In this document: one piece after another, positions 8,555 to 16,552 of the stretch | How positions within the stretch are numbered: the first letter of the stretch is position 1 | Layout of the letters: each line of letters starts with the position of its first letter | DNA from: Gemmataceae bacterium | GTDB taxonomy: Bacteria > Planctomycetota > Planctomycetia > Gemmatales > Gemmataceae | DNA: 35,702 nt | Reading direction: 5' to 3' | Assembly: GCA_019694755.1 (NCBI GenBank) | Contig: JAIBBI010000042.1 | Location: 1-35,702, forward strand | The notes under the pieces: generated by a model | Told to the model about the DNA's origin: nothing | What the model saw: the letters and a program-made list of their open reading frames with translations, nothing else | The model's database searches: none | Translations under genes and position numbers: made by a program

Positions 8555-9732
8555 GCGAACCCGCCAATCTGACGATGCGCGACCGCGTCGCCATGCTCCG
8601 CCTGCCGGCAACGACGGAAGCAACGGGCTCCGGGCAACGCGTGCCCTGGCTTCCCTGGACACTGTGCTTGCTTTCCGCGTTCGCGGCCTTGAGTCTGGCG
8701 ACCCGGAAAGGGAACTCCGCGCCGGCGGAGTCGCCGCAGACCGTCGCCAGCCGCGACGCGGCTGCTCCCAAACCATCGCCGAGTCCTGATACTCTCCCGA
8801 CCTCCGCATCGCCCGCAATTGCAACTGGAGCGACCGTCCTCGAATCCAAGGGTTACATCATCCCGGCCCATCAGATTCAGGTCAGCCCCATCGAGGTGAG
8901 CGGGCAGATTCTCGAACTCAATATCGAGGAAGGCAAACTGTTTCGCAAAGGCGAAGTCCTTGCCGTACTCGACCGGTCGAGTTTCGAGGCGCAACTCATG
9001 GAGGCGAAGGCCAACCTCGTCGCATCGCAGGCCCGGCTGACGGAGTTGAAAAACGGCAGCCGGCCCGAGGAGATCCAGCAGGCCGCGGCCGAACTCCGCG
9101 AAGCGGAAGAGTCGCTCAAGCAGGCCAAGCTGAAGTTCGAGCGCAACAAGATCATCGCCTCCGGGGCGTTGTCGGCCGAGGAGTTTGAGCAGGCGCAGTA
9201 CGCCTACACGTCTCTGGTCCAGAAAGTCGCCCGTCTTGAGCGGTCGCTCCGTCTCGCGGAACTTGGCCCGCGGCAGGAGCGAATCGATGTGGCTGCCGCC
9301 GAGGTCAAACTCGCCGAGGCCCGGCTGAAGCGGGCCCAGTGGCAGTTCGACAACTGCATCCTTCGAGCGCCGATTACCGGAATCATCCTCAAGAAAAGCG
9401 CTGAGATCGGTGGGCTCGTCAGCCCGCTTTCGTTCAATGTCGCGGCGAGCGTGTGCGAAATGGCGGACCTGAATGACCTCGAGGTCGACCTCGAAATCCC
9501 TGAGCGGGATATCAGCAAGGTCATCAAGGGCATGCCGTGCTCGATTTCGACCGACGCCTATCCCACGCGGTTCTATAAGGGAGTCGTCGACAGGATCATG
9601 CCGACGGCCCTGCAAAACAAGGCGGCCGTACAGGTCCGGGTCAAAGTCGAAGTGCCTCCCGGGGAAGAGCAGGGGGCCTTCCTCAAGCCCGGGATGAATG
9701 CCCGCGTGACCTTCCTCCAACCGTCCCGGTAG
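8551..9732 (+). CDS. HlyD-family efflux periplasmic adaptor (membrane fusion protein)
   Basis: 393 residues. One N-terminal membrane segment (about residues 33-50, WLPWTLCLLSAFAALSLAT) anchors it in the inner membrane. It is followed by a Pro/Ala-rich spacer and the split lipoyl-type domain (YIIPAHQIQVSPIEVSG, then APITGIILKKSAEIGGLV). Between the two lipoyl halves is a long helical hairpin rich in Ala, Glu and Lys (about residues 145-265). The C-terminal beta-barrel ends with FLKPGMNARVTFL. Such adaptors connect an inner-membrane pump to an outer-membrane channel. The partners are the ATPase and two permeases encoded next; no TolC-like gene lies in the operon, so that channel must come from elsewhere. 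Confidence 0.92.
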   Translation: MSEPANLTMRDRVAMLRLPATTEATGSGQRVPWLPWTLCLLSAFAALSLATRKGNSAPAESPQTVASRDAAAPKPSPSPDTLPTSASPAIATGATVLESKGYIIPAHQIQVSPIEVSGQILELNIEEGKLFRKGEVLAVLDRSSFEAQLMEAKANLVASQARLTELKNGSRPEEIQQAAAELREAEESLKQAKLKFERNKIIASGALSAEEFEQAQYAYTSLVQKVARLERSLRLAELGPRQERIDVAAAEVKLAEARLKRAQWQFDNCILRAPITGIILKKSAEIGGLVSPLSFNVAASVCEMADLNDLEVDLEIPERDISKVIKGMPCSISTDAYPTRFYKGVVDRIMPTALQNKAAVQVRVKVEVPPGEEQGAFLKPGMNARVTFLQPSR

Positions 9733-9752
9733 AGCCCACCCGGAGTTGCAAC

Positions 9753-10478
9753 ATGACAAACAAGCCGATCGTTCAGGTCCGCGACCTGTACAAATCATTC
9801 ACCCGCGGTGCGGAGAAGATCGAGGTCCTGACCGACCTGAACGTCGACGTTGCCGAAGGCGAGTTTCTCGCACTCATGGGCCCGTCCGGGTCCGGCAAGA
9901 CGACGCTGCTCAACCTGATCGCCGGGCTGGACCAACCGACCTCCGGGAAGATTCTGGTCGGCGACCAGGAAATCTCCGCGATGACAGAGAGCCAGCTTGC
10001 CCGCTGGCGGACCCGGCACGTCGGTTTCGTGTTTCAGTTCTATCACTTGCTCCCGGTACTCACGGCCTACGAAAACGTCGAGTTGCCGCTGCTCCTGATG
10101 CCACTGACCGCAGCCGAACGCAAGCGGCAGGTACTCAATGCCCTGGAACTCGTGCAACTCTCCAACCGGCTCAGCCACCGGCCCGGCATGCTGTCCGGCG
10201 GCCAGCAGCAGCGCGTGGGCATCGCCCGCGCGATCGTGACCGATCCGACGCTCATCGTCGCCGACGAGCCGACCGGGGATCTGGATTCCAAGAGTGCGAA
10301 CGAAATCCTGAGCCTGCTTGACCTGCTCCGCGAGAGCCTGAACAAGACGATCATCATGGTCACGCACGACCCGCATGCCGCCGAGCGGGCCCAGCGCCTG
10401 CTCCATCTGGAGAAGGGCCGGCTGGTCATGGATTCCACTCAGGGCGAGCCCCGGCCCACAGTCGCTTTTCCCCGGTGA
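9753..10478 (+). CDS. ABC transporter ATP-binding protein (MacB/LolD type)
   Basis: 241 residues; GGAG at 9741-9744 supports the start. All nucleotide-binding motifs are present: Walker [10 protein letters not shown] (43-51), Q-loop VFQFYHLLP, signature LSGGQQQR (147-154), Walker B LIVADE (167-172) followed by PTGDLDS, and the switch His in VTHD. The PTGDLDS stretch and overall size are typical of the MacB/LolD/FtsE branch, whose ATPases work with FtsX-type permeases and mechanically drive export or lipoprotein release. This fits the two FtsX-type permeases encoded immediately downstream. It should act at the cytoplasmic face of the inner membrane. Confidence 0.95.
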   Translation: MTNKPIVQVRDLYKSFTRGAEKIEVLTDLNVDVAEGEFLALMGPSGSGKTTLLNLIAGLDQPTSGKILVGDQEISAMTESQLARWRTRHVGFVFQFYHLLPVLTAYENVELPLLLMPLTAAERKRQVLNALELVQLSNRLSHRPGMLSGGQQQRVGIARAIVTDPTLIVADEPTGDLDSKSANEILSLLDLLRESLNKTIIMVTHDPHAAERAQRLLHLEKGRLVMDSTQGEPRPTVAFPR

Positions 10479-10486
10479 AGTGACCC

Positions 10487-11935
10487 ATGAAAATCGTACT
10501 TGTTCTGTTTCTCGTCCTCTTCGTGGGTCCATTCGTACTGCTGCTGCCGTTCTTCGGCATGCTCGGCGCGATGGAGCTTTGCGCCCGGGTGGGCGGACGG
10601 CTGTCGGAGAGCCTGACGGCGACTTTGCCGCCCAAATTCGGTGCGGCCGTTATCGCGATCCCGAAGTTCGCGATCATCATTCTCAAGAGCATCCGGCGGA
10701 ACCTGCTCCGCAGCTCGCTGAGCTATCTGGCGGTGTTCGTTATGGTGTTGGTCATCACCGGCATCTGGTCGATTCTGACGTTCCTCGACGCGGCGACCTC
10801 GGCCAAGGCGGCCAACTTCAAGGCGCTCGTCACCGACAAGTTCCAGATCCCGAGCCAGATGCCGCCGAGCTACATCGGCGAACTCACGCGGGAGGCCGCC
10901 AACCTTCCGGCCGGGATGCGAGCCGACCCGGCGAAAGACGTCATGACCTGGAGTTTCGTCGGCACGTCGCTCGATCCCGACCCGTCGAAGCGCAGCCAGG
11001 AGAACATGATCATCTTCTTCTCGATGGACCCTCGCGGGTTGCTCAACATGATGGACGACCTGGAGCAGGACCGCCTGTCCCCGGCCGACGCCAAACAGAT
11101 GCGCGAAAATGTGGCCGCCATGCAGACCAACATCAAGGGCATCGTCCTGAGCGAGGAAAAACTGCGGACGATCAACCGGAAGGTCGGCGACCGGCTCAAG
11201 GTCTACTGCTTTCCGGGCCAGTACAAGGACATCGAATTCGATGTCGAGATCGTCGGCACGTTTCCCCGCAGCGCGGGTCGATACGACGGCAGCGCGATCC
11301 TCAACCTCGAGTACCTGCAGAAATCGCTGGACGCCTACGAGCGTAAGACCGGTAAACAGCATCCGATGTCCAATCGTTACATAAATCTCTTCTGGGTCCG
11401 CGTCCCCAACGAGGACGCCATGCGGGCGCTGGCGGAATCCCTCGACAAACCCGGGAGATTCTCGACTCCGCCCGTCAAGATCGAGCGCGGGTCATCGGCC
11501 GTGTCATCGTTCCTTGACGCCTACAAGGACATCATCGCGGGTATGCGGTATCTCCTGGTCCCGGCCATTGTCGCGGTGATGATCCTGGTCATTGCCAATG
11601 CAATTTCGATCAGCGTGCGCGAACGGCGGCCGGAAATGGCCGTGCTCAAGGTGCTGGGCTTCCAGCCGTGGCAGGTGTTGATACTGATTCTCGGCGAGGC
11701 CCTGATCGTCGGCGTCCTGGCCGGCGGCCTTTGCACGACTTTGGCCTACTACGGGGTCAATGCCCGGGGCGGCATCCAGTTCCCGATCGCATTCTTCGGG
11801 AAGTTCTTCATTCCTGTGGAATCGCTGTGGTGGGGGCCGGTGCTGGGGGCTATCGCCGCCATTGCCGGCAGCGTCGTTCCCGCCTGGTCGGCCCGCAGCG
11901 TCCGGGTCTCCGAAGTCTTTGCCAAAATCGCCTGA
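10487..11935 (+). CDS. ABC transporter permease, FtsX/MacB type (first of two)
   Basis: 482 residues, starting 8 bases after the ATPase gene. There is an N-terminal membrane segment (residues 4-27) and a second near 75-97 (SYLAVFVMVLVITGIWSIL). A large periplasmic domain (about 100-355) follows, then three more membrane segments: VPAIVAVMILVIANAISISV, then VLILILGEALIVGVLAGGL, and a last one near 450-470. This is the FtsX/MacB layout. RERRPEMAVLKVLGFQPWQV after the third segment is the typical coupling-helix region of the family. It probably pairs with the second, non-identical permease downstream into a heterodimer. Confidence 0.9.
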   Translation: MKIVLVLFLVLFVGPFVLLLPFFGMLGAMELCARVGGRLSESLTATLPPKFGAAVIAIPKFAIIILKSIRRNLLRSSLSYLAVFVMVLVITGIWSILTFLDAATSAKAANFKALVTDKFQIPSQMPPSYIGELTREAANLPAGMRADPAKDVMTWSFVGTSLDPDPSKRSQENMIIFFSMDPRGLLNMMDDLEQDRLSPADAKQMRENVAAMQTNIKGIVLSEEKLRTINRKVGDRLKVYCFPGQYKDIEFDVEIVGTFPRSAGRYDGSAILNLEYLQKSLDAYERKTGKQHPMSNRYINLFWVRVPNEDAMRALAESLDKPGRFSTPPVKIERGSSAVSSFLDAYKDIIAGMRYLLVPAIVAVMILVIANAISISVRERRPEMAVLKVLGFQPWQVLILILGEALIVGVLAGGLCTTLAYYGVNARGGIQFPIAFFGKFFIPVESLWWGPVLGAIAAIAGSVVPAWSARSVRVSEVFAKIA

Positions 11936-11946
11936 GGATTCGTCGG

Positions 11947-13647
11947 ATGGCCAACGCGGAACTGACGCAGCAAGTAACAGAACCGTCGCGGCTGGCGACA
12001 TGGTTCTGGCCGGCGTTTGACTTCTCGCGACGGTTTTTCCTTACCCTCGCCAGCCTGCCGTTCATCGTGTTGCCGGCGATGCTGCCGCTGTCGTCACTGC
12101 TCTTGATGCTCCCGGCCGCCATACCCGATGAGACGATCATCACCGAGTCGCACCAGCGCGGATCTGCAATCCGCAATCTCGGTGCTCGGCTCTTCGCGCT
12201 TGGTGTCGGGCTCGCGTCGCTGGTGGCAATCCTTCTGCCATCTCATGAACTGGCGGTACGTCTCGGTCTGACGGGAATCCAGAAATGGGTTGCCATTGCA
12301 GTCACAGCATACTTGCTTGATCTCGTTATCCTGGCGGCCGTGGGAAACGTACCGCTCCGGTACAACTTTCGCAACCTCATGGTCCGCTGGCGGATCACGC
12401 TGCTGACGGCAATCGCATTCACCGTCGTGGTCGCCCTTCTAACCGTCATGCTGGCATTCGTGGTGGGGATGTACCGCGTCACGGAAGAATCCGGGCAGCC
12501 CGGCAACATTCTCATTCTCGGCGACGGATCGACGGACGAAGTCTTCAGCTTCCTGGCCTACAGCGACGTCGACAAGATCGAAGTCGAACGGTGCGTGCTC
12601 GACGAAGACGATCGACCGCTGGCCGAGCCGATCGGCGTGAAAACGATCACGCTGGGCGGTAGGCCAAGGTACATGACAAGCAAGGAGACGTACGCGATCT
12701 CCATTCAGACCGTGCCCGGCCGGGAGAAGAAGCGGTTCGTGCAGGTACGCGGCGTCGTCGAACCGGAACTTGCCGCACTCGTTCATGACCTAAAGTTGAA
12801 AACGGGCGTCTGGTTTTCCGACGCCGGCGTCCGCACGCCGCCGGGCGAGAAGCCCGGCGAACGCGATCAGGTGGAAGCCGTGCTCGGCGCAGGAGTTGCC
12901 CGGGAATTCGGTTCGACAGTCGGCAAGCCAACGCTTGAGGTCGGCGACACATTCGAACTTTCCGACCGCACCTGGGTCGTGGTCGGCATTGCCGACTCGG
13001 ACGGGACGACGTTCGGCAGCGAAGTCTGGGCGAAGCAGAGCATCGTAGCCAAGCTCTTCAGCAAGAACGGCTACAACTCGATGGTCCTCCGGATCGACGA
13101 CCGCGGGACACGGGCGGAAGTCTCGCGTCGGGCCGCAGAAATGGCATTCCACCTGCGGACGCGATTCACCAATCCCAAGATCAGCGCACAGACCGAGACC
13201 GAGTACTTCAACAAGCAGTCGGAGACGAACAAGCAATTCCTTTTCGCCATCATTTTCGTCGCCGCCATTATGGCCCTCGGCGGCGTGTTCGGCGTCATGA
13301 ACACCATGTTTGCCGCGATCGCCCAGCGGATCAAAGACATCGGCGTCATGCGCATTCTCGGCTTCAAGCGCTGGCAGATCCTCGTGTCATTCCTGCTCGA
13401 GTCGCTGGCCATCGCACTGATCGGTGGAGTCCTCGGATGCCTGCTCGGCAGCCTGAGTGACGGAGCGAGCGCGACCAGCAGCATTTCCAGCGGGCAGGGC
13501 GGCGGCAAGACCGTTATCCTCCGGCTTTCGGTCGATTCCACCGTAATCCTGACGGGGCTGCTTTTTACGCTGGTCATGGGCCGGCTCGGCGGCCTGATCC
13601 CGGCCCTCGGTGCCATGCGGCTCAAAATTCTCGAATCCCTCCGATGA
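11947..13647 (+). CDS. ABC transporter permease, FtsX/MacB type (second of two)
   Basis: 566 residues from ATG 11947, with GAGGA at 11934-11938 overlapping the stop of the previous gene. The frame is open further upstream to 11668, but that part lies inside the first permease and is rejected. Compared with the first permease, it has an N-terminal extension with several extra hydrophobic segments (about residues 30-60, 80-100, 110-135) before the family core. The core starts at RWRITLLTAIAFTVVVALL, continues with a periplasmic domain, and ends in three membrane segments with QRIKDIGVMRILGFKRWQI as the coupling region. Both permeases carry the GFxxWQ motif but differ elsewhere, so a heterodimeric pump is likely. 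It is the last gene of the operon. Confidence 0.9.
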   Translation: MANAELTQQVTEPSRLATWFWPAFDFSRRFFLTLASLPFIVLPAMLPLSSLLLMLPAAIPDETIITESHQRGSAIRNLGARLFALGVGLASLVAILLPSHELAVRLGLTGIQKWVAIAVTAYLLDLVILAAVGNVPLRYNFRNLMVRWRITLLTAIAFTVVVALLTVMLAFVVGMYRVTEESGQPGNILILGDGSTDEVFSFLAYSDVDKIEVERCVLDEDDRPLAEPIGVKTITLGGRPRYMTSKETYAISIQTVPGREKKRFVQVRGVVEPELAALVHDLKLKTGVWFSDAGVRTPPGEKPGERDQVEAVLGAGVAREFGSTVGKPTLEVGDTFELSDRTWVVVGIADSDGTTFGSEVWAKQSIVAKLFSKNGYNSMVLRIDDRGTRAEVSRRAAEMAFHLRTRFTNPKISAQTETEYFNKQSETNKQFLFAIIFVAAIMALGGVFGVMNTMFAAIAQRIKDIGVMRILGFKRWQILVSFLLESLAIALIGGVLGCLLGSLSDGASATSSISSGQGGGKTVILRLSVDSTVILTGLLFTLVMGRLGGLIPALGAMRLKILESLR

Positions 13648-13678
13648 CCCGCCAATCGCCCTGTTTGTGCAGAGTGGT

Positions 13679-13718
13679 GAAACGAAACGGGTGTGCGTGA
13701 AATGAAACGAAACGAAAC
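13679..13718. repeat. GAAAC pentanucleotide repeat
   Basis: Two GAAAC units (13679-13688), a 10-base gap, one GAAAT and three GAAAC units (13699-13718). It lies between the efflux operon and ogt, in or near the likely ogt promoter. It may be a small variable repeat or a protein-binding site. Confidence 0.7.
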
Positions 13719-13720
13719 GT

Positions 13721-13753
13721 ATCTGCCTGCCATTCTGGCAGCTTCTCGCAGAT
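13721..13753 (+). promoter_or_regulatory. nested hairpin between efflux operon and ogt
   Basis: Outer arms ATCTGC (13721-13726) and GCAGAT (13748-13753) enclose a tight inner hairpin, CTGCCA-TTC-TGGCAG (13727-13741). No T run follows. It could be a weak or rho-assisted terminator for the efflux operon or a leader structure of ogt. Confidence 0.4.
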
Positions 13754-13795
13754 GCTCCCGATTCTCGATAAATCAGCGGAGAAGGGGGCTGAGTC

Positions 13796-14389
13796 ATGGC
13801 GATCATCGTTCAAAAACTGGCTAGTCCGGTCGGCGACCTGTTCCTGGCCGCGAGCCCAGCCGGAATTGCCGCAGTCGAGTTCATGGACGACTCGTTCGAC
13901 GTGGCGAGCGCCAAACTGAAGAATTGCTTGAACCACGATGTCACTCCCGGCGAGCATCCCTTGCTTGGTCTTCTGACCGGACAATTGGATGCATACTTTC
14001 GGCGTGAGTTGCAGCAGTTTTCCGTGCCGTTAGATATCCGCGGCACGACGTTTCAACAAGACGTCTGGAAAATGCTGACCGAAATCCCGTACGGCGAGAC
14101 GCGATCATACCTCGACATCGCAAAGGCTATCGGCAATCCGAAGTCCGGGCGGGCGGTCGGGCTGGCCAACGGGGCAAATCGCATCGCCATCGTGATTCCA
14201 TGTCACCGCGTGATCAACACCGGCGGCGGCCTCGGCGGCTATGGAGGCGGATTGGACCGGAAACGGTTCCTGCTTCAATTGGAAGCGGGACGGTCGGAGT
14301 TGCAGGTGGACTCAGTCAGTTCGAGCACGCGGGCCTTCTCGTACGGCCCGGCCGACGTGTCTTCGAGACAGCCCCAACGATCGAAGTAA
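13796..14389 (+). CDS. ogt: methylated-DNA--[protein]-cysteine S-methyltransferase
   Basis: 197 residues; AAGGGGG at 13783-13789 supports the start. The enzyme repairs O6-methylguanine by moving the methyl group to its own cysteine in a suicide reaction. The active site IPCHRVI is at residues 134-140 (Cys136). The DNA-binding helix with the Arg finger (GRAVGLANGANR, Arg119) precedes it, and FQQDVWKMLTEIPYGETRSY is the family's core helix. The N-terminal domain is short, as in Ogt rather than Ada. The core ends near residue 165 (RKRFLLQLE). The last 30 residues are a low-complexity tail encoded where the gene overlaps the oppositely oriented DUF983 gene. It should act in the cytoplasm. Confidence 0.93.
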   Translation: MAIIVQKLASPVGDLFLAASPAGIAAVEFMDDSFDVASAKLKNCLNHDVTPGEHPLLGLLTGQLDAYFRRELQQFSVPLDIRGTTFQQDVWKMLTEIPYGETRSYLDIAKAIGNPKSGRAVGLANGANRIAIVIPCHRVINTGGGLGGYGGGLDRKRFLLQLEAGRSELQVDSVSSSTRAFSYGPADVSSRQPQRSK

Positions 14390-14712
14390 ATCCAGATTGC
14401 CCGCGCGTATCGGAACACCGCGGGCGTCATGAGCAGGTAAAGGAACACGACGCCGCCGATCACGGCAAAGTCGCCCGCCTGCGGAAACAGCCACTGGGCC
14501 AGAAAGAACCCGCCGCCGACCAGAATCGTCCCGATCGTATAGCTGACGTACATCGCGCCGAGAAAGTAACCTTCTTCGCGTTGCAGTATCAGACCACACA
14601 CCGGGCAGGGGTCGTTCATCGTGATCAGACCGCGGAAAAGCCGGCCGCGTTGGCACCGCGGGCAACGCTGCATCACGAGGGCGATCAACGATTGCCAGAG
14701 GCTGTGTTTCAA
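14275..14712 (-). CDS. DUF983 family membrane protein with two CxxC motifs
   Basis: 145 residues if it starts at the TTG at 14712, 7 bases after the stop of the upstream gene with GTGAG just before; an ATG at 14673 (132 residues) is the alternative. The N-terminus has two CxxC pairs, CPRC (Cys17/Cys20) and CPVC (Cys36/Cys39), likely binding zinc, with RGRLFRGLI between them. Two to three membrane segments follow (YFLGAMYVSYTIGTILVGGG, then FAVIGGVVFLYLLMTPAVF). This CxxC-CxxC-membrane layout is that of DUF983 proteins, whose function is unknown. It is the last gene of the rsgA operon. Its 3' end overlaps the convergent ogt gene by 115 bases. Confidence 0.8.
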   Translation of the reverse strand: MKHSLWQSLIALVMQRCPRCQRGRLFRGLITMNDPCPVCGLILQREEGYFLGAMYVSYTIGTILVGGGFFLAQWLFPQAGDFAVIGGVVFLYLLMTPAVFRYARAIWIYFDRWGCLEDTSAGPYEKARVLELTESTCNSDRPASN

Positions 14713-14719
14713 ACGAGAC

Positions 14720-16552
14720 TCACTTTTCGTTGATGTACTTTTCGACCTCGTCCAGCATTGTCCGTAGCCGTCCGGCCGTCTTGCGAAGCTGCTCGGTCTG
14801 CCGCGCCACGTCGTCCCCGTCGAGCCGCCGGAGTTCTTCATCGCGCCGCGCAGCCCAACCGGCCGCCTTGATCAACCCTTTGTGCAACTTCACGGGCGTA
14901 AGCTTGTCGCCCACCGATTTGCACGTGGCGAATGCCGCTTGAACCGCGTCCAGGAGCCGGGCCGCGTCATCGAGTGACTGTGCTTTCGACCATTCGCCAA
15001 ACACAAGTGCCCGAGCCTCTTTGTGGGCCGGCGACTTTACTGCCCACGCGGCAGTCAGCCGGTCGCGCCGCGCCTTGACTTCCGGCCAGTCGGCCGCCTG
15101 TCGGAGTATTTCGTCCAGCGTCGCCAGCGACTTGTCAAAGTCCGCGTCCTGGAGTTCCTGATCGGCGCGAGCCAAAAGCCCCTGGATCGCCGCCCGTTTT
15201 TGGTCGGCCTCCGGACTGTTCGCCGCGGCCACCGCCTGCTCGAGCTTTGTCCGCGCGTCCCGAAGTACTTGGAGTTGCTGCCTGAGGTCCCGCATGGTCC
15301 GGTCGACACCATCGAGGGGCGTTTGAGGCGAACGAACCCGAAACGCCGCCAGGTCACCGGTTAGTCGGGCGACATCGTCTTCGAGTCGCCGGACGATTTC
15401 GGTAACTCGCCCCAGAGCGGCACGGTTTTTACCCTGCTGCATCAGCGAACGAAGGTCGGCCGTGTCTTCACTCAGGCGGACCAACGTATCGTGGGCCCGA
15501 TTGCGGACGGCCCGACCGTCCGCATCGCCTAAGGCGGCGGACTCGCCACCCGGATCAGTCCGAACCTCGATCGTCGTCGCCTCGCTCCCCAGTACCGCCA
15601 CAGGCAGTCGGGCGATCACGCGATCTCCGACCGACACAGTTGCAAAGGCGAGCCGGTCATAGGCCGCTGTCGACAGGAACCTTCCACCGCGGGTGTCGCC
15701 CTGTTCTTTGACCGCGTCAGTGGTCGCGGACCCCGCTGCCGACAGCCGGACAGCAACCTCAGCGGGCGTGATTCCATCCGGGCCAACGACGCGAAGTTTC
15801 ACACGGTCATGGGCCGCACCAAGTCGGACGACACGAAAAACACCCGCTTCCCAGCCATTGAGCGGCTTGGCAAAGCGACTCTCAATTCGGCCGAGAATCT
15901 TGCCACCCTCGGCGGGACCGGATGCGACGAAGTAAGCGTGCGGCACTTCGGAAGCCCGGCCGCCGGTCGCTTGAACGATTGCAAACACATCACCAGGCCG
16001 GACCCAATCCCGAAGGCGGTCATCCGAGAGCCCACCCGCGATCGCAACGGACGCCGAGCGGTCACCGTCGGATCGTGCGATCGTGCCCGTCAGGCCAAAA
16101 TCGGACACAACATGATCAACGACCTGGCGGCCCACGGTGGCACGGTCGAGCGACGTCGATTCGCGGACTCGGGGACACGCCCACCCGAGGCTGCCGTCAT
16201 ATTGTCGTGACCGGATGCGAAACTGCTGACCGAGCAAATCGATCTCGACAAAATGCGTCTTGGCCCGGTCCGGCGAGGTCCATCGGTCCAATTGGCCGAG
16301 CCCCAATTTGGCCGCATGGTCCCACGCCGGAACCCGCTCCATTTCGCCGTCAAAAACTCGTACGCCCGCGATACCGGTAAGCGAAGTAATCAGGCAGGAT
16401 GCGACCTCGTCCCCGACTTTTCGCCGGAACTCGGCATCGAGCAACCGGTGCGGCGAGTATCGAACGACGACCTGAAGTTCCGTGTCAGATGCGGGGGCCT
16501 CGGCTGAACACGCCAGGACAAGCAGGCCGACCACGATCAACTTTGGATTCAT
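14720..16552 (-). CDS. secreted coiled-coil protein of unknown function
   Basis: 610 residues from ATG 16552, whose first bases overlap the rsgA stop (ATGA). This start opens a signal sequence (MNPKLIVVGLLVLACSAEAPASD); the Cys in VLAC could be a poor lipobox, otherwise cleavage is near APAS. The frame extends 40 codons further upstream, but those lie inside rsgA and look non-coding. Residues about 25-330 are a beta-rich region with no motif I recognise. Residues about 365-610 are Ala/Arg/Leu/Asp-rich helices, probably coiled coil or TPR-like (LARADQELQDADFDKSLATLDEILR). It ends EVEKYINEK. I do not recognise the family. Tight coupling to rsgA is the main clue, and may only reflect packing. 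Confidence 0.8.
   Translation of the reverse strand: MNPKLIVVGLLVLACSAEAPASDTELQVVVRYSPHRLLDAEFRRKVGDEVASCLITSLTGIAGVRVFDGEMERVPAWDHAAKLGLGQLDRWTSPDRAKTHFVEIDLLGQQFRIRSRQYDGSLGWACPRVRESTSLDRATVGRQVVDHVVSDFGLTGTIARSDGDRSASVAIAGGLSDDRLRDWVRPGDVFAIVQATGGRASEVPHAYFVASGPAEGGKILGRIESRFAKPLNGWEAGVFRVVRLGAAHDRVKLRVVGPDGITPAEVAVRLSAAGSATTDAVKEQGDTRGGRFLSTAAYDRLAFATVSVGDRVIARLPVAVLGSEATTIEVRTDPGGESAALGDADGRAVRNRAHDTLVRLSEDTADLRSLMQQGKNRAALGRVTEIVRRLEDDVARLTGDLAAFRVRSPQTPLDGVDRTMRDLRQQLQVLRDARTKLEQAVAAANSPEADQKRAAIQGLLARADQELQDADFDKSLATLDEILRQAADWPEVKARRDRLTAAWAVKSPAHKEARALVFGEWSKAQSLDDAARLLDAVQAAFATCKSVGDKLTPVKLHKGLIKAAGWAARRDEELRRLDGDDVARQTEQLRKTAGRLRTMLDEVEKYINEK

Noticed and set aside
8371-9798. Long open frame (475 codons) on the minus strand across the TetR and HlyD genes
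   Set aside because: Shadow of well-supported plus-strand genes; its protein is Arg/Gly-rich without domains.
11668-11946. Upstream extension of the second permease
   Set aside because: It overlaps the first permease for 268 bases with an Arg-rich translation; the ATG at 11947 has a ribosome-binding site.
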